Source: Paenibacillus sanguinis 2301083 = DSM 16941 (GTDB lineage Bacteria; Bacillota; Bacilli; Paenibacillales; Paenibacillaceae). Taken from it: 64,000 bases of DNA. The translations under genes were made by a program, and so were the position numbers. Positions 32,907 through 42,498 of the stretch are shown in pieces (the first letter of the stretch is position 1; each line of letters starts with the position of its first letter). The stretch is from NCBI RefSeq assembly GCF_000374825.1, contig NZ_KB895388.1, forward strand, positions 1 to 64,000, written 5' to 3'. Under the pieces are notes generated by a model. It saw nothing but the letters and a program-made list of their open reading frames with translations. It was not told the origin of the DNA and did not search any database.

Positions 32907-34163
32907 CTATATGAACTCGCTGAATATATTCTTTAGCCGCTCCATCAGGCCTGTCTTATTCCGTGCAGCTTCCTGCGAGCCGGAAGGCTTGGCCCGGTTG
33001 GCCGCCTTCTTAGGACTGCCCGTGTTGTTACGCACGTGAATATTCTTGATCACCTTGTAGAGGATGCCTACCCCGCCTGTATATGCAGGATCGCGAACCC
33101 CAATGTAATCAGGAACCGCCACCCGTACGGATGCAGATAGCTCTTCCTGGGCAATCTTAAGCAATCCCGGCATAGAAGCCGTCCCCCCGGTGAGTATAAA
33201 CCCGCCAGGCTGCTCTGCGTAGCCAAGACGCTTGACTTCCTGATAAATCAATTGAAAAATTTCCTGCACGCGTGGTTCCGCGATCGCAGCCAAATCCTCT
33301 TGCGTAAACTCCTTGTCCACATTGCTGCCGATACGCGTTACCTTGAAGGTGACGTCCGCCGCCGCATCCTCAATCGAAGCACAGCCATATTTCAGCTTGG
33401 CCTTCTCCGCCTGATCCGTTAACGTCCGGAGACCGTAGGCAATGTCGTTTGTTATAAATTCTCCCCCAATCGGAAGCGTGGATGTCGATACGATCGTGCC
33501 GCTTTCAAATACAGCGATCGTTGTAGAGCCTGCGCCAATATCCACAAGCACGGAGCCCATGGTCTTCTCATCCTTGGACAAAGCCAGCTGGCCGGAGCCC
33601 AGCGACAACAATACGAGATCCTTTACCTTCAAGCCGGACTTCTCCACGCAGCGAAGCAGATTGTGAATCGCCGTCTTAGCACCGGTAATGATGGTCGCCT
33701 CAACCTCCAGACGAACCCCGATCATCCCGCGAGGATCAGATATCCCCTCGAGCCCGTCCACTACATATTGTTTTGCTACTACATCGATTATTTCACGTTC
33801 CGGCGGCAAGGCGATGACTTCGGCCGCTTTAAGTACGCGGTCGATATCCTCCTCACCAATTTCCCGGTCTTCATTTTGTACGGCTACAACCCCGTGGCTC
33901 GTTTGGAGTCCGATATGATTTCCCGAAATGCCGACATATACTTCCGATATTTGAATACCTACCATCCGTTCCGCATGATCCACAGCACTGCGAATCGATT
34001 GCACCGTCTGGTCAATATCTACAATCGCACCTTTTCGAATACCTTCCGAGTCGGCAGACCCAACCCCAATAATATTAAAGGTTCCATGATTAATTTCCCC
34101 AATAATAGCACGAACTTTGGATGTACCGATGTCCAAACTAACAATGATGTCATTGTTACTCAA
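32907..34163 (-). CDS. ftsA: Cell division protein FtsA
   Basis: 418-aa actin-like ATPase tethering FtsZ to the membrane. LDIGTSKVRAIIGE is phosphate loop 1, VDIGAGSTTIAVFESG phosphate loop 2, and LTGGTASMPGLL the adenosine motif; the C-terminal amphipathic helix is GLMERLKNIFSEFI. A TTG start preceded by GGAGGT at nine bases gives MSNNDIIVSLDIG. A sigma-H-like promoter lies 61 bases upstream. Confidence 0.95.
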   Translation of the reverse strand: MSNNDIIVSLDIGTSKVRAIIGEINHGTFNIIGVGSADSEGIRKGAIVDIDQTVQSIRSAVDHAERMVGIQISEVYVGISGNHIGLQTSHGVVAVQNEDREIGEEDIDRVLKAAEVIALPPEREIIDVVAKQYVVDGLEGISDPRGMIGVRLEVEATIITGAKTAIHNLLRCVEKSGLKVKDLVLLSLGSGQLALSKDEKTMGSVLVDIGAGSTTIAVFESGTIVSTSTLPIGGEFITNDIAYGLRTLTDQAEKAKLKYGCASIEDAAADVTFKVTRIGSNVDKEFTQEDLAAIAEPRVQEIFQLIYQEVKRLGYAEQPGGFILTGGTASMPGLLKIAQEELSASVRVAVPDYIGVRDPAYTGGVGILYKVIKNIHVRNNTGSPKKAANRAKPSGSQEAARNKTGLMERLKNIFSEFI

Positions 34164-34223
34164 GCCCCTGGCACCTCCTATTTCCCAATCAAAATGACTT
34201 GCCGTGTTGGATTCACTCTCTAC

Positions 34224-34252
34224 ATATTCAACGCCATTTAATCTTTCCCTCT
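34224..34252 (-). promoter_or_regulatory. Sigma-H-like promoter upstream of ftsA
   Basis: Minus strand AGAGGGAAA (34244-34252) against the -35 consensus RNAGGAWWW (one mismatch) and GTTGAATAT (34224-34232) against RNNGAATWW (full match), 11 bases apart. B. subtilis ftsAZ has a sigma-H promoter at the same place. Confidence 0.55.
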
Positions 34253-34353
34253 TTTTTCTACAAATTTTTTGGCTTCCAACTTTTACATAGAACTAGGCAT
34301 GAAGTACCTGAAACCTATGAAATCCAACTCTTGCCTTGCAAGCAAAATAGGAA

Positions 34354-34382
34354 GAAAAAAGAGGGAGCTCGGCAAGCTGCCC
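34354..34382 (-). terminator. Terminator behind divIB
   Basis: Minus strand GGGCAGCTTGCCGAGCTCCC forms a stem with one bulged C and is followed by TCTTTTTTC. It lies 26 bases behind the divIB stop and separates the murein genes from ftsAZ. Confidence 0.65.
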
Positions 34383-34407
34383 ATAAAACGTATTTTAACA
34401 TTGTTTT

Positions 34408-35172
34408 TCACTCATGAGTAGTATCATTTTCCCCGTCATTGCCGTTCTCCAGGGATTCATACGGAACATAGGAATCCGCGTCCAGCATCGTGAGTCTTCC
34501 AGGGTCCTGAGCCTGCAAAATCTCGTTCATATATCCAGCCTTTTTGGCCAGAAGCGACACCGCAGAAATGATCTCGAATCGCGATCTGGTGTACATCTTG
34601 ATCCGGTCCGGGTAAGACAAGGTTGGCGAAGGCACGATCTCGGAGATGTCCGCCGTAAGCTCATCCGAAATCTGCGAGAGCGTAAGGCACAGCTTGGCCA
34701 AGGTCTCCTCATCTGCTTCCCAGCCCGTCAATAAAGGCTTGTCCACAGGCATGGAACCATTAAGCTCGATCCTTGTCCCATTGGCCAGCAGCCCTTGCAA
34801 CGCGCCATCCGCAGTCAGCTTGTAGGCTGCAATCGGATATTCCTCGATGAGCACCTTCACATTGCCAGGAAACGACTTGTTTACCGTAGCCTGCTGCACG
34901 GCAGGAATCTCTTCCAGTCTTCGAGCTACCTGCTCGGAGCTGACGGCAAAGAACGGGGACCCGACCTCGATCCCGCTGGCCAACAGCAACTCCTCGTTCA
35001 TTATATACTCGTTGCCTTCAAATGTAATAACTGATATTTTGCTTAAGGACGAGCGGAAGAACAGGACGCACAGCAAGGAAATGAACAACAGCATGAGAAT
35101 GATCTTGATTTTCCGGCCGCCTCTCCTCTTCGGTACCGGCGTTTTCAACACTGGAACATTAGCTTTTGACAT
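34408..35172 (-). CDS. divIB: Cell division protein DivIB/FtsQ
   Basis: 254-aa bitopic division protein: basic cytoplasmic N-terminus, one membrane helix (KIILMLLFISLLCVLFF, about residues 22-38), then an extracytoplasmic POTRA domain (KISVITFEGNEYIMNEELLLASGI) and the FtsQ domain. With FtsL and DivIC it regulates septal peptidoglycan synthesis. GGAG lies seven bases before the ATG at 35172; the longer frame starts at 35187 over that site. ylxW, ylxX and sbp of B. subtilis are absent between it and ftsA. Confidence 0.88.
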   Translation of the reverse strand: MSKANVPVLKTPVPKRRGGRKIKIILMLLFISLLCVLFFRSSLSKISVITFEGNEYIMNEELLLASGIEVGSPFFAVSSEQVARRLEEIPAVQQATVNKSFPGNVKVLIEEYPIAAYKLTADGALQGLLANGTRIELNGSMPVDKPLLTGWEADEETLAKLCLTLSQISDELTADISEIVPSPTLSYPDRIKMYTRSRFEIISAVSLLAKKAGYMNEILQAQDPGRLTMLDADSYVPYESLENGNDGENDTTHE

Positions 35173-35278
35173 GTCATTTCTCCGCATCTTTCTGAATAAG
35201 TATTACAAAGCCCTGTATCCCCTCCATAAGGAGGGGACCCTGATCAGGCCAAGGCATGGTCTCCATGCATCATACCAT

Positions 35279-36556
35279 CTAGGCAAGGTCCAGCTTTAAT
35301 GCAGGAGCTTCGCGATGCACCGCGCCTCCAAGCCGCTGGAACATATGTTCAATCCGATCATAACCGCGATCAATATGGTGAACCTGTTCGACGACCGTCT
35401 TGCCTTGTGCCGCCAGGCCAGCGATGACCAATGCCGCTCCGGCTCGCAGGTCGGTTGCTTCTACGGTAGCCCCGTAAAGCCTGGGCACCCCGCGGATAAA
35501 CGCAGAGTTCAAGTCTACCGAAATATCGGCTCCCATGCGAACAAGTTCATCAACATGCTTGAATCTGCCTTCAAACACCGTTTCTTTCATAACGCTAAGT
35601 CCGTCTGATAAAGACAGCAGCACCATCACCTGGGATTGTAGATCAGTAGGAAAAGAAGGATAGGGCGAAGTGACGATTCGCTCCACCGCCTTGGGACGGC
35701 CTGCACTGCTTATCGTTATTATATCATCGGAAGCTCCGATTTGAACACCGGACCGCTTGAGCACGTGCAAAAGCGAGGTCAGATGGGCTGGATTGCAATG
35801 GGTCAGTGTAACACTGCCACGTGTCGCCGCCACAGCCAGCAGGGCCGTTCCGGCAACGATACGATCGGGAATGACTTCATAATCGCAAGGATAAAGACGC
35901 TTCACACCGCGGATCGTGATCGTATCCGTACCTGCCCCCATAATGCTTGCGCCCATCGCGTTAAGAAAGTTCTGCAAATCCTGAATCTCTGGCTCACGGG
36001 CCGCGTTAGTCAGAATCGTGGTGCCTTCGGCCAGTGCCGCTGCCATCATAATGTTCTCCGTAGCACCCACACTCGGAAAATCCAGATGGATATCGCTGCC
36101 AACCAGCTTGCTTGCTCTGCACCAGATCTGTTGATCATATTCCTCAATCTTGGCACCGAGAGCCTCCAGCCCCTTCAAGTGCAAATCAATTTTGCGCTCC
36201 CCGATCGCGCAGCCTCCAGGCTGATAAATGCAAGCCTCTCCAAACCTGGCTAGTAAAGGCCCCATCAGGAAGATGGATGAGCGCATCTGCTTCATCAAGT
36301 CCTCCGGCACATGGCTGGAATCCGCACTCCCCGTATCCACGGTTACCGTTTCCCCCAAGTGGACGGTCCTGCAGCCCAGACGGCCTAGAATGCCCAGCAT
36401 GACATCAATATCGAGCAGACGGGGGACATTTCGAAGTTGTACTTTGCCTTCCGCCAGCAGACTAGCCGCCAGAATCGGCAGTGCAGCATTTTTCGCTCCA
36501 TGGATACGAATGGTTCCTGAGAGGGGTCTCCCGCCTTCAATCACCAATTTGTCCAA
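35279..36556 (-). CDS. murA: UDP-GlcNAc 1-carboxyvinyltransferase
   Basis: 425-aa enzyme of the first committed peptidoglycan step, adding enolpyruvate to UDP-GlcNAc; fosfomycin target. The reactive Cys116 lies in QPGGCAIGERKIDLH, so fosfomycin sensitivity at this site would be expected. HGAKNAALPILAA is the UDP-GlcNAc-binding start. GGAGGTG precedes the TTG at 36556 with the right spacing; the frame to 36583 covers that site. Sixteen bases separate it from murB. Confidence 0.94.
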   Translation of the reverse strand: MDKLVIEGGRPLSGTIRIHGAKNAALPILAASLLAEGKVQLRNVPRLLDIDVMLGILGRLGCRTVHLGETVTVDTGSADSSHVPEDLMKQMRSSIFLMGPLLARFGEACIYQPGGCAIGERKIDLHLKGLEALGAKIEEYDQQIWCRASKLVGSDIHLDFPSVGATENIMMAAALAEGTTILTNAAREPEIQDLQNFLNAMGASIMGAGTDTITIRGVKRLYPCDYEVIPDRIVAGTALLAVAATRGSVTLTHCNPAHLTSLLHVLKRSGVQIGASDDIITISSAGRPKAVERIVTSPYPSFPTDLQSQVMVLLSLSDGLSVMKETVFEGRFKHVDELVRMGADISVDLNSAFIRGVPRLYGATVEATDLRAGAALVIAGLAAQGKTVVEQVHHIDRGYDRIEHMFQRLGGAVHREAPALKLDLA

Positions 36557-36572
36557 TGTATCACCTCCGAGT

Positions 36573-37478
36573 TTACCGTTCACCCACGTAGAAAACCTCC
36601 GGCACCAGGGCTACGCCGGACTGATCGGCAACCACGGCCTTGATTTTCTCCATGAGCGCAAGAACGTCCTCTGCTGTCGCTTGCCCGGTATTGACGATGA
36701 AATTGGCATGCAGCGTAGATACTTCGGCTCCGCCAACCTTCATTCCCTTGAGTCCCGCCGCTTCGATAAGCCTTGCTGCATGATCGCCCTGCGGATTGCG
36801 AAAGACGCTGCCGCAGCACGGCTGGGTGAGCGGCTGTGTTTTACGCCGCCGGTCCTTGTACGTCGCCATGGCTGCCGCAATCTCCAACCTGTCGCCGGCA
36901 GCGAGCGAAAACCGGGCCTCAGCCACGATGCCGCGCTGTTCATGCAAGATGGAATGCCGGTAGGCAAACATCATGTCGTTTGCGGTATAAGTTACCAATT
37001 CACCTGTCTCCAGAACAATGTCAGCGGAATTGAATATTCGTGACACATCCGACCCATGAGCTCCTGCATTCATATAGACGGCACCGCCAACCGTACCCGG
37101 AATGCCCCCGGCAAATTCCAGACCCGTTAACCCCGCCTTGCCCGCCATCACACTTAACCGGACGAACGAGGCTCCGCCTCCAGCAGAGATTGCCGCACCA
37201 TCAATCGCGATGCTCTCCAGATCCGTGCCAAGCCGAATGACACAACCGCGAATCCCCTTGTCGGACACCAGCATATTAGAGCCTTTGCCCACCGTCATCC
37301 ACGGGATTTGCTCTTCATGTAGCAGCCGAATCAATTCCTGCAACTGCCGGACATTTTGGGGAATAATCATCGCGTCTGCCGGACCGCCAATTTTCCATGT
37401 TGTATGTTTTGACATCGGCTCGTCGGGTAAAATCTCTCCGACCTCCAGCCGGGCCAATTTCGATATCCACTGCTGCAT
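36573..37478 (-). CDS. murB: UDP-N-acetylenolpyruvoylglucosamine reductase
   Basis: 301-aa FAD enzyme reducing the MurA product to UDP-MurNAc. FAD motifs GKGSNMLVSD and FAGGIPGTVGGAVYMNAGA are clear; the catalytic serine is in CCGSVFRNP and the glutamate in LVPEVFYVG. It belongs to the type II form lacking the extra E. coli loop. AAGGAGG precedes the ATG at 37478; the frame start at 37538 has no ribosome site. Confidence 0.94.
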   Translation of the reverse strand: MQQWISKLARLEVGEILPDEPMSKHTTWKIGGPADAMIIPQNVRQLQELIRLLHEEQIPWMTVGKGSNMLVSDKGIRGCVIRLGTDLESIAIDGAAISAGGGASFVRLSVMAGKAGLTGLEFAGGIPGTVGGAVYMNAGAHGSDVSRIFNSADIVLETGELVTYTANDMMFAYRHSILHEQRGIVAEARFSLAAGDRLEIAAAMATYKDRRRKTQPLTQPCCGSVFRNPQGDHAARLIEAAGLKGMKVGGAEVSTLHANFIVNTGQATAEDVLALMEKIKAVVADQSGVALVPEVFYVGER

Positions 37479-37588
37479 CGTAAAACCTCCTTGACTTGAA
37501 TGGCGAAAAATAGCCAGACATCCAGTTATGGATGCCATCTATTCCCTGCTTCCGGGCTCCGTGTGGTTTGTCACGATGTATAGAGTAT

Positions 37589-37817
37589 CTTATGCCTTCC
37601 TCGGAAAGAGTGTGACAATCGCCCAGGCCCGAGAAGGTTGCATGAAGCTAGGGACTGAGTAGCGCAGCGTACGTATTGGGTACGTGAGCAACTCAAATGT
37701 TTCTGCAAGAAACATACTACGGAAGCCTACGCTTGGCCCGGCTGAATTCAAGATTCGATGTCGAATTCACTTCCCGAACAACTTCGTCCTGGGAAGACGA
37801 CTTTTTGAACTGCCTCT
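37589..37817 (+). repeat. Dispersed repeat, long copy B
   Basis: Shares with copy A (741-1024, opposite orientation) the blocks TGAAGCTAGGGAC, TACGTGAGCAACTCAAATGT, CGCTTGGCCCGG and GAATTCAAGATTCGATGTCG, and ends in TCCTGGGAAGACGACTTTTT and GAACTGCCTCT. Its right end touches the murG stop codon; the left terminal repeat of copy A is not visible here, so B may be truncated. It fills most of the murG-murB gap. Confidence 0.7.
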
Positions 37818-38930
37818 TTAAGTGCGGCCTTGAACCAATCTGCGCATTTCTTCCACGACCAGACGCGCAGCCTCCGGTTTGCCCAAGGTGCGGGAGGCCG
37901 AGGACATGGAAGCCTGTAGCGCGTGATCCCCCATCACTTGTTCAACCGCTGCGTACAAACGGGAACCGGATAGTTCCGGCTCCAGAATAACCCTCGCCGC
38001 ACCGGAACGCTCCAGCGAGCGCGCGTTCTTCTCCTGATGATTATTGGTTACGTTCGGCGAAGGAATCAATATCGCCGGGATGCCCAAGGCTGTAATTTCG
38101 GCCAAAAAAGAAGCCCCGGCGCGGTTCACGATGAGCGAGGTACACGCCAATACCTCAGGCATGTTGTGCACATAGGGCAGCACCCGCAGATTGGCGGGAA
38201 GCTCGCCTGTCTTCGCCCGAATCGCCTCCACCGTCGAGGCATAGTAGCTTTCGCCTGTCACGTATACGTATTGCAAATACGGAGAGCCCTGCAGCAGCGG
38301 GGCCATCTCGATCATCGCTTCATTGATAGCTCTGGCTCCCCGGCTGCCGCCTACCACAAGCACTACGGAACTGCTTCCAGGCAAGCCAAGTGTCTCGAAC
38401 CCCTTGGCCTTGTCCGCTGCATATACCGTAGTGGCCCGCGGATTCCCCGTGTATACGACGCGACGAGCAGCCGGAAAAGCCGATTCCGAATCCTCAAAGC
38501 TGACGGCCACTGCCGAAACGTACTTGCTGAGAAAACGATTCGTCAGGCCAGGAACCGCATTCTGCTCGTGAATGATGCTGGGAATGCCCAGCTTGGCCGC
38601 CGCGTACACTACCGGACCGCAAACATAGCCACCTGTGCCAATTACCACATCCGGCTTGAACTCGCGAAGCAGCTTTTTGGAGGTGCGAACCCCCTTAAGA
38701 AAACGCATGACTGTTTTTACATTATCCAAAGACAGCTTCCTGCGGAAGCCGGTAATATCGATTGCTTCAAACGGAATATCCTGCTTGGGAACCAGCGAGC
38801 TTTCCAGTCCGCGCTGGCCACCGATATAGAGAAACTCGCAGCCGGGAAATTCCGCAGCGCATTGATTTGCAACAGCGAGCGCCGGATAGATATGTCCTCC
38901 GGTACCGCCGCCACTTAACACGACGCGCAT
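37818..38930 (-). CDS. murG: Lipid II synthase MurG
   Basis: 370-aa membrane-associated GT28 enzyme transferring GlcNAc from UDP-GlcNAc to lipid I. The N-terminal loop MRVVLSGGGTGGHIYPALA, GTGGYVCGPVVYAA and HEQNAVPGLTNR, and VVGGSRGARAINEA in the C-terminal domain are visible. GCGAGGTGA precedes the ATG at 38930; the frame to 38945 spans that site. The stop codon directly abuts repeat B, which separates murG from murB. Confidence 0.94.
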   Translation of the reverse strand: MRVVLSGGGTGGHIYPALAVANQCAAEFPGCEFLYIGGQRGLESSLVPKQDIPFEAIDITGFRRKLSLDNVKTVMRFLKGVRTSKKLLREFKPDVVIGTGGYVCGPVVYAAAKLGIPSIIHEQNAVPGLTNRFLSKYVSAVAVSFEDSESAFPAARRVVYTGNPRATTVYAADKAKGFETLGLPGSSSVVLVVGGSRGARAINEAMIEMAPLLQGSPYLQYVYVTGESYYASTVEAIRAKTGELPANLRVLPYVHNMPEVLACTSLIVNRAGASFLAEITALGIPAILIPSPNVTNNHQEKNARSLERSGAARVILEPELSGSRLYAAVEQVMGDHALQASMSSASRTLGKPEAARLVVEEMRRLVQGRT

Positions 38931-38934
38931 ATTC

Positions 38935-40032
38935 TCACCTCGCATAACGGGATAAATTTAGTAGAATGCCGAGTGCCGTCAGCATCAGAGTCAGGGATGA
39001 CCCTCCATAACTGATCAGCGGCAGCGTAATACCCGTCACCGGCATCATGCCAATGACTACGCCTATGTTAATGACAACCTGAACCGCCACCATGCCTACA
39101 ATCCCGACTGCCAGGAGACTGCCAAATGCATCGTCAAGCGTCATGGCTACCCTCATGCCTCTCCAGACCAGGATCAGGAACAACAGCAGCACCAGCAGCC
39201 CACCGATGAACCCTAGCTCCTCTGTGAGGATAGAGAAGATAAAGTCGGTTTGGGGTTCCGGGACATAGCTGTATTTCTGCCGACTCATGCCGAGTCCCAA
39301 GCCAGCCAGGCCTCCGGGGCCGATGGCATACAAGGATTGAATAATTTGATAGCCTGCGCCGAGCGGGTCAGACCAAGGGTCCAGAAATGCGGTAATCCGC
39401 TGCAGCCGATAAGGCGCCGCAATGATCAAGCCGGCAAACCCGAGAACTCCGACAGCGGCCAAGCCAGCCAAATGTCGGATTCGTGCTCCCGCCGTAAAGA
39501 CAATGAACAACGAAGCCCCAAGCATAACCGTCCCGGTACCCAGGTCGGGCTGAAGCATGATCAGGCCAAAGGCCAGTCCAATTACGCCAAGCGGAGGTAA
39601 CAGGCCTCTCGTAAAATGAGTAATCCTGTAATCCTCCTTACTCAGCCAATAAGAAAGAAACAAGATCATGCCCAGCTTCATAAACTCGGAAGGCTGAATG
39701 CCAAAAGAGCTGATGCCAAGCCAGCTTCTTGCTCCTCCTCGCACGACGCCGATACCGGGAATAAGCACGGCGATCAGCAGCACAAAACATAGCAATAAGC
39801 CTATTTTTGCGTATTTTCGCAGTAAGCGGTAATCAAAGTTCATCATGAAGAACATAGCAGCCAAGCCAAGCACAGCAAACAATAGCTGCCGTTTCACAAA
39901 ATAAAAAGAATCGCCATAATCATGGAAAGCGAGTACCGAGCCCGCGCTATACACCATCACGATTCCGATGGCGAGCAGCCCGAGGATGCTGACCATCATC
40001 CAAAAATCCGGCGCTGTACGGCCCTTGCCCAT
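38935..40032 (-). CDS. spoVE: SEDS lipid II polymerase SpoVE/FtsW
   Basis: 365-aa SEDS glycosyltransferase with about ten membrane helices. Motifs: GGARSWLGISSFGIQPSEFMKLG, LIMLQPDLGTGTVMLGA, and GMMPVTGITLPLISYGGSS. Position between murD and murG, with spoVD in the same cluster, points to SpoVE (cortex synthesis) rather than the vegetative FtsW, which is usually elsewhere. AGAGGTGG precedes the ATG at 40032. Four bases from murG. Confidence 0.88.
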   Translation of the reverse strand: MGKGRTAPDFWMMVSILGLLAIGIVMVYSAGSVLAFHDYGDSFYFVKRQLLFAVLGLAAMFFMMNFDYRLLRKYAKIGLLLCFVLLIAVLIPGIGVVRGGARSWLGISSFGIQPSEFMKLGMILFLSYWLSKEDYRITHFTRGLLPPLGVIGLAFGLIMLQPDLGTGTVMLGASLFIVFTAGARIRHLAGLAAVGVLGFAGLIIAAPYRLQRITAFLDPWSDPLGAGYQIIQSLYAIGPGGLAGLGLGMSRQKYSYVPEPQTDFIFSILTEELGFIGGLLVLLLFLILVWRGMRVAMTLDDAFGSLLAVGIVGMVAVQVVINIGVVIGMMPVTGITLPLISYGGSSLTLMLTALGILLNLSRYAR

Positions 40033-40081
40033 CGTGGATGCCACCTCTTAACAGAAAGTAGGGGCTTTTCCACCCCCCTAC

Positions 40082-41506
40082 TTAAAGGGTATGCACCGCT
40101 TCTTTAAAAATGCGTCCACGCTCTTCATAGGAAGCGAACATATCCCAACTTGCACAAGCCGGTGAGAGCAACACAATGTCTCCACGGTCCGCCAGGGCCG
40201 CCGCCTCCTTCAGCGCGTTACGCAGCGTATCTGCGGCGCTGTCTCCATTATCGACCAGCACGATGCGGGATAGACCCGCCAGGGCCGCCACGTGTGCGAT
40301 TTTTTCCTTCGTTTGCCCCAAAGCAACGATGGCTTTAAGCTTTGTTTTGAAGGCTGGCAGCAGCTCCATATAATCCGATCCGCGGTCCAGCCCCCCGGCG
40401 ATCAGGACAATCCCTGCATGCAGGGCATCCAGCGCCATCAGGGTCGCTTTGGAATTGGTTGCCTTGGAATTGTTATAATATGTAACCTCATCCTTCACAG
40501 CCACAAACTCCAGCCGGTGCTCTACCCCCCGAAACGTGCGCAACGGCTCAGCCAACGCCTCTGGCGCCGCTCCTGCTGCAATAGAAATCGCCACTGCCGC
40601 CAGGGCGTTCTCAACATTGAATCTGCCGGGCAAAGCAATTTCATCCACGTTAACGATAGAACATACTTCCCCTTCGGCATCCCGGTAAATAATGCTTCGC
40701 GACAGCCCGTCCTCCTGCTCCGGCACATAGGGAGGATGTATATACACCCCTTCGGTTAGTAATTCCTCGCTCATCGAGAAGGGGATTAGCTTGGCTCGAA
40801 GGTAAGGAACCAGTTCCCGGCATGTGGAATCATCCCAGTTAATAACAGCCCGGTCCATCTCCCGTTGGTTGGCGAACAGCTTGGCCTTGGAAGAGACATA
40901 ATCCTCTATCGTACCATGGTAGTCCAGGTGCGTCTCGGCTATATTCAGCAGGCACGCCACCTCTGGACGAAACTGGCCGGTCCCCTTCAACTGGAAGCTG
41001 CTGAGCTCGGCAACCAGCCAGTGCTCTGCGTCTGCTGCCTCTGCCGCTTCACAAAGCGGGGTACCAATGTTGCCCGCTACGATAGGATGCAGACCCGCGG
41101 CTTCCAGCATGCGGCCAACCCAGGTCGTCGTCGTGGTCTTGCCATTAGAGCCCGTTATGCCAATGATTGGCGCCGGGCTAAGCAGATAGGCAATTTCCAC
41201 CTCAGTAACTACCTCAATACCTAACTCCTGGGCTTTAGCTACTGGAGGAGCCGTATAAGGAATCCCGGGATTTTTGACTACCAGGGCTACGCCTTCATGG
41301 ATAAGCCCGTCTGGATGCCCTCCGCATACAACAGAAATTCCCAAAGCTTCCAGTTCGGATGCTTCGGGACATTGTTCCCTTTCCTTCTTATCGTTGACCG
41401 TCACAACGACACCGTGGCGATGCAACGTTTTGGCGACCTGAACGCCGCTCTTCGCAAGACCGAGAACGACAACCTTACGTCCCCGATATTCATCTGGATG
41501 CTTCAT
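40082..41506 (-). CDS. murD: UDP-N-acetylmuramoyl-L-alanine:D-glutamate ligase
   Basis: 474-aa Mur ligase that adds D-Glu to UDP-MurNAc-L-Ala. N-terminal Rossmann-like region VVVLGLAKSGVQVAKTL, ATP loop [14 protein letters not shown], central AETHLDYHG, and C-terminal LIAGGLDRGSDY. Three bases lie between it and mraY. Start ATG with GGGG nine bases upstream. Confidence 0.94.
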   Translation of the reverse strand: MKHPDEYRGRKVVVLGLAKSGVQVAKTLHRHGVVVTVNDKKEREQCPEASELEALGISVVCGGHPDGLIHEGVALVVKNPGIPYTAPPVAKAQELGIEVVTEVEIAYLLSPAPIIGITGSNGKTTTTTWVGRMLEAAGLHPIVAGNIGTPLCEAAEAADAEHWLVAELSSFQLKGTGQFRPEVACLLNIAETHLDYHGTIEDYVSSKAKLFANQREMDRAVINWDDSTCRELVPYLRAKLIPFSMSEELLTEGVYIHPPYVPEQEDGLSRSIIYRDAEGEVCSIVNVDEIALPGRFNVENALAAVAISIAAGAAPEALAEPLRTFRGVEHRLEFVAVKDEVTYYNNSKATNSKATLMALDALHAGIVLIAGGLDRGSDYMELLPAFKTKLKAIVALGQTKEKIAHVAALAGLSRIVLVDNGDSAADTLRNALKEAAALADRGDIVLLSPACASWDMFASYEERGRIFKEAVHTL

Positions 41507-41509
41507 TAA

Positions 41510-42475
41510 TTACAGCCCCTTGTTCAAGTAAAGTCCGATCACTGCCAAAATCAGGCCAGCAGCCCAAAACGTGACCACTACGCGCCACTCCGACCAACCC
41601 GACAATTCAAAGTGATGATGAATCGGACTCATTTTAAATACCCGTTTTCCCCGGGTTTTAAACGAGATGATCTGAATGACAACCGACAACATCTCGATAA
41701 CGAAGATACCACCGATGACCAGAAACAGCAGCTCCGTTTTGGTAATAATCGCGATGGCTCCAATCGCCCCGCCAATCCCGAGCGAACCGGTATCGCCCAT
41801 AAATACCTTGGCCGGATGAGCATTGAAGACGAGAAAACCCAATACCGCTCCGATCATGGCTCCCGCACAAACCGCTGCCGGCAGTGAAGTTACTTGCATC
41901 GCAACGACGGCGAATGCTCCCAGTGCGATCGCACTAACGCCGGATAACAGGCCGTCCAGTCCATCCGTAAAATTAACGGCATTCGTTACCGCAATGAACA
42001 TAAATACGATAAAGGGATAATAAAACCAGGGCCCAAAATCGAGGGAAAGCTTTGTACCCGGGATGCCGATCGCTGTACTATGGCCTTCCGTAATCAGCAG
42101 AGCGCAGATGATACCGGCGAGCAGCAATTGCCCGATCATTTTCTGTGCGGGCGTTAGTCCCAGGGATCGTTTAAAGATAATCTTGATGTAATCATCCAGA
42201 AAACCAATTAACCCAAAGCCTAATGCAGCAACAAGAAGCACGTAGAAATCCGTGTTAACTACAGAGAATTTAAGATACGAGAGCGTAAATGCCAGTAGAA
42301 TAATGATGCCGCCCATCGTAGGCGTACCCGCCTTCTTCTGATGGCTTTGCGGCCCCTCGCCGCGAATCTGCTGGCCGAACTTTAACCTTCTCAAGAGCGG
42401 GATAATTAACGGAGCCGAAATAACTGCCAAAATAAATGAAACGCCTATCGTTAATAGAATCAGTCCAAAATCCAT
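41510..42475 (-). CDS. mraY: Phospho-MurNAc-pentapeptide transferase
   Basis: 321-aa integral membrane enzyme making lipid I from UDP-MurNAc-pentapeptide and undecaprenyl phosphate. Ten hydrophobic segments; catalytic aspartates in [11 protein letters not shown] and [11 protein letters not shown], magnesium/nucleotide loop [12 protein letters not shown], and [16 protein letters not shown] precedes the ATG. Confidence 0.95.
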   Translation of the reverse strand: MDFGLILLTIGVSFILAVISAPLIIPLLRRLKFGQQIRGEGPQSHQKKAGTPTMGGIIILLAFTLSYLKFSVVNTDFYVLLVAALGFGLIGFLDDYIKIIFKRSLGLTPAQKMIGQLLLAGIICALLITEGHSTAIGIPGTKLSLDFGPWFYYPFIVFMFIAVTNAVNFTDGLDGLLSGVSAIALGAFAVVAMQVTSLPAAVCAGAMIGAVLGFLVFNAHPAKVFMGDTGSLGIGGAIGAIAIITKTELLFLVIGGIFVIEMLSVVIQIISFKTRGKRVFKMSPIHHHFELSGWSEWRVVVTFWAAGLILAVIGLYLNKGL

Positions 42476-42498
42476 GGGTCTCCCCCCTTTCGCCGGTG

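Noticed and set aside
31809..32936. 375-codon plus-strand frame opposite ftsZ.
   Set aside because: Complementary to a highly conserved gene, no Shine-Dalgarno sequence, arginine/serine-rich composition typical of a shadow.
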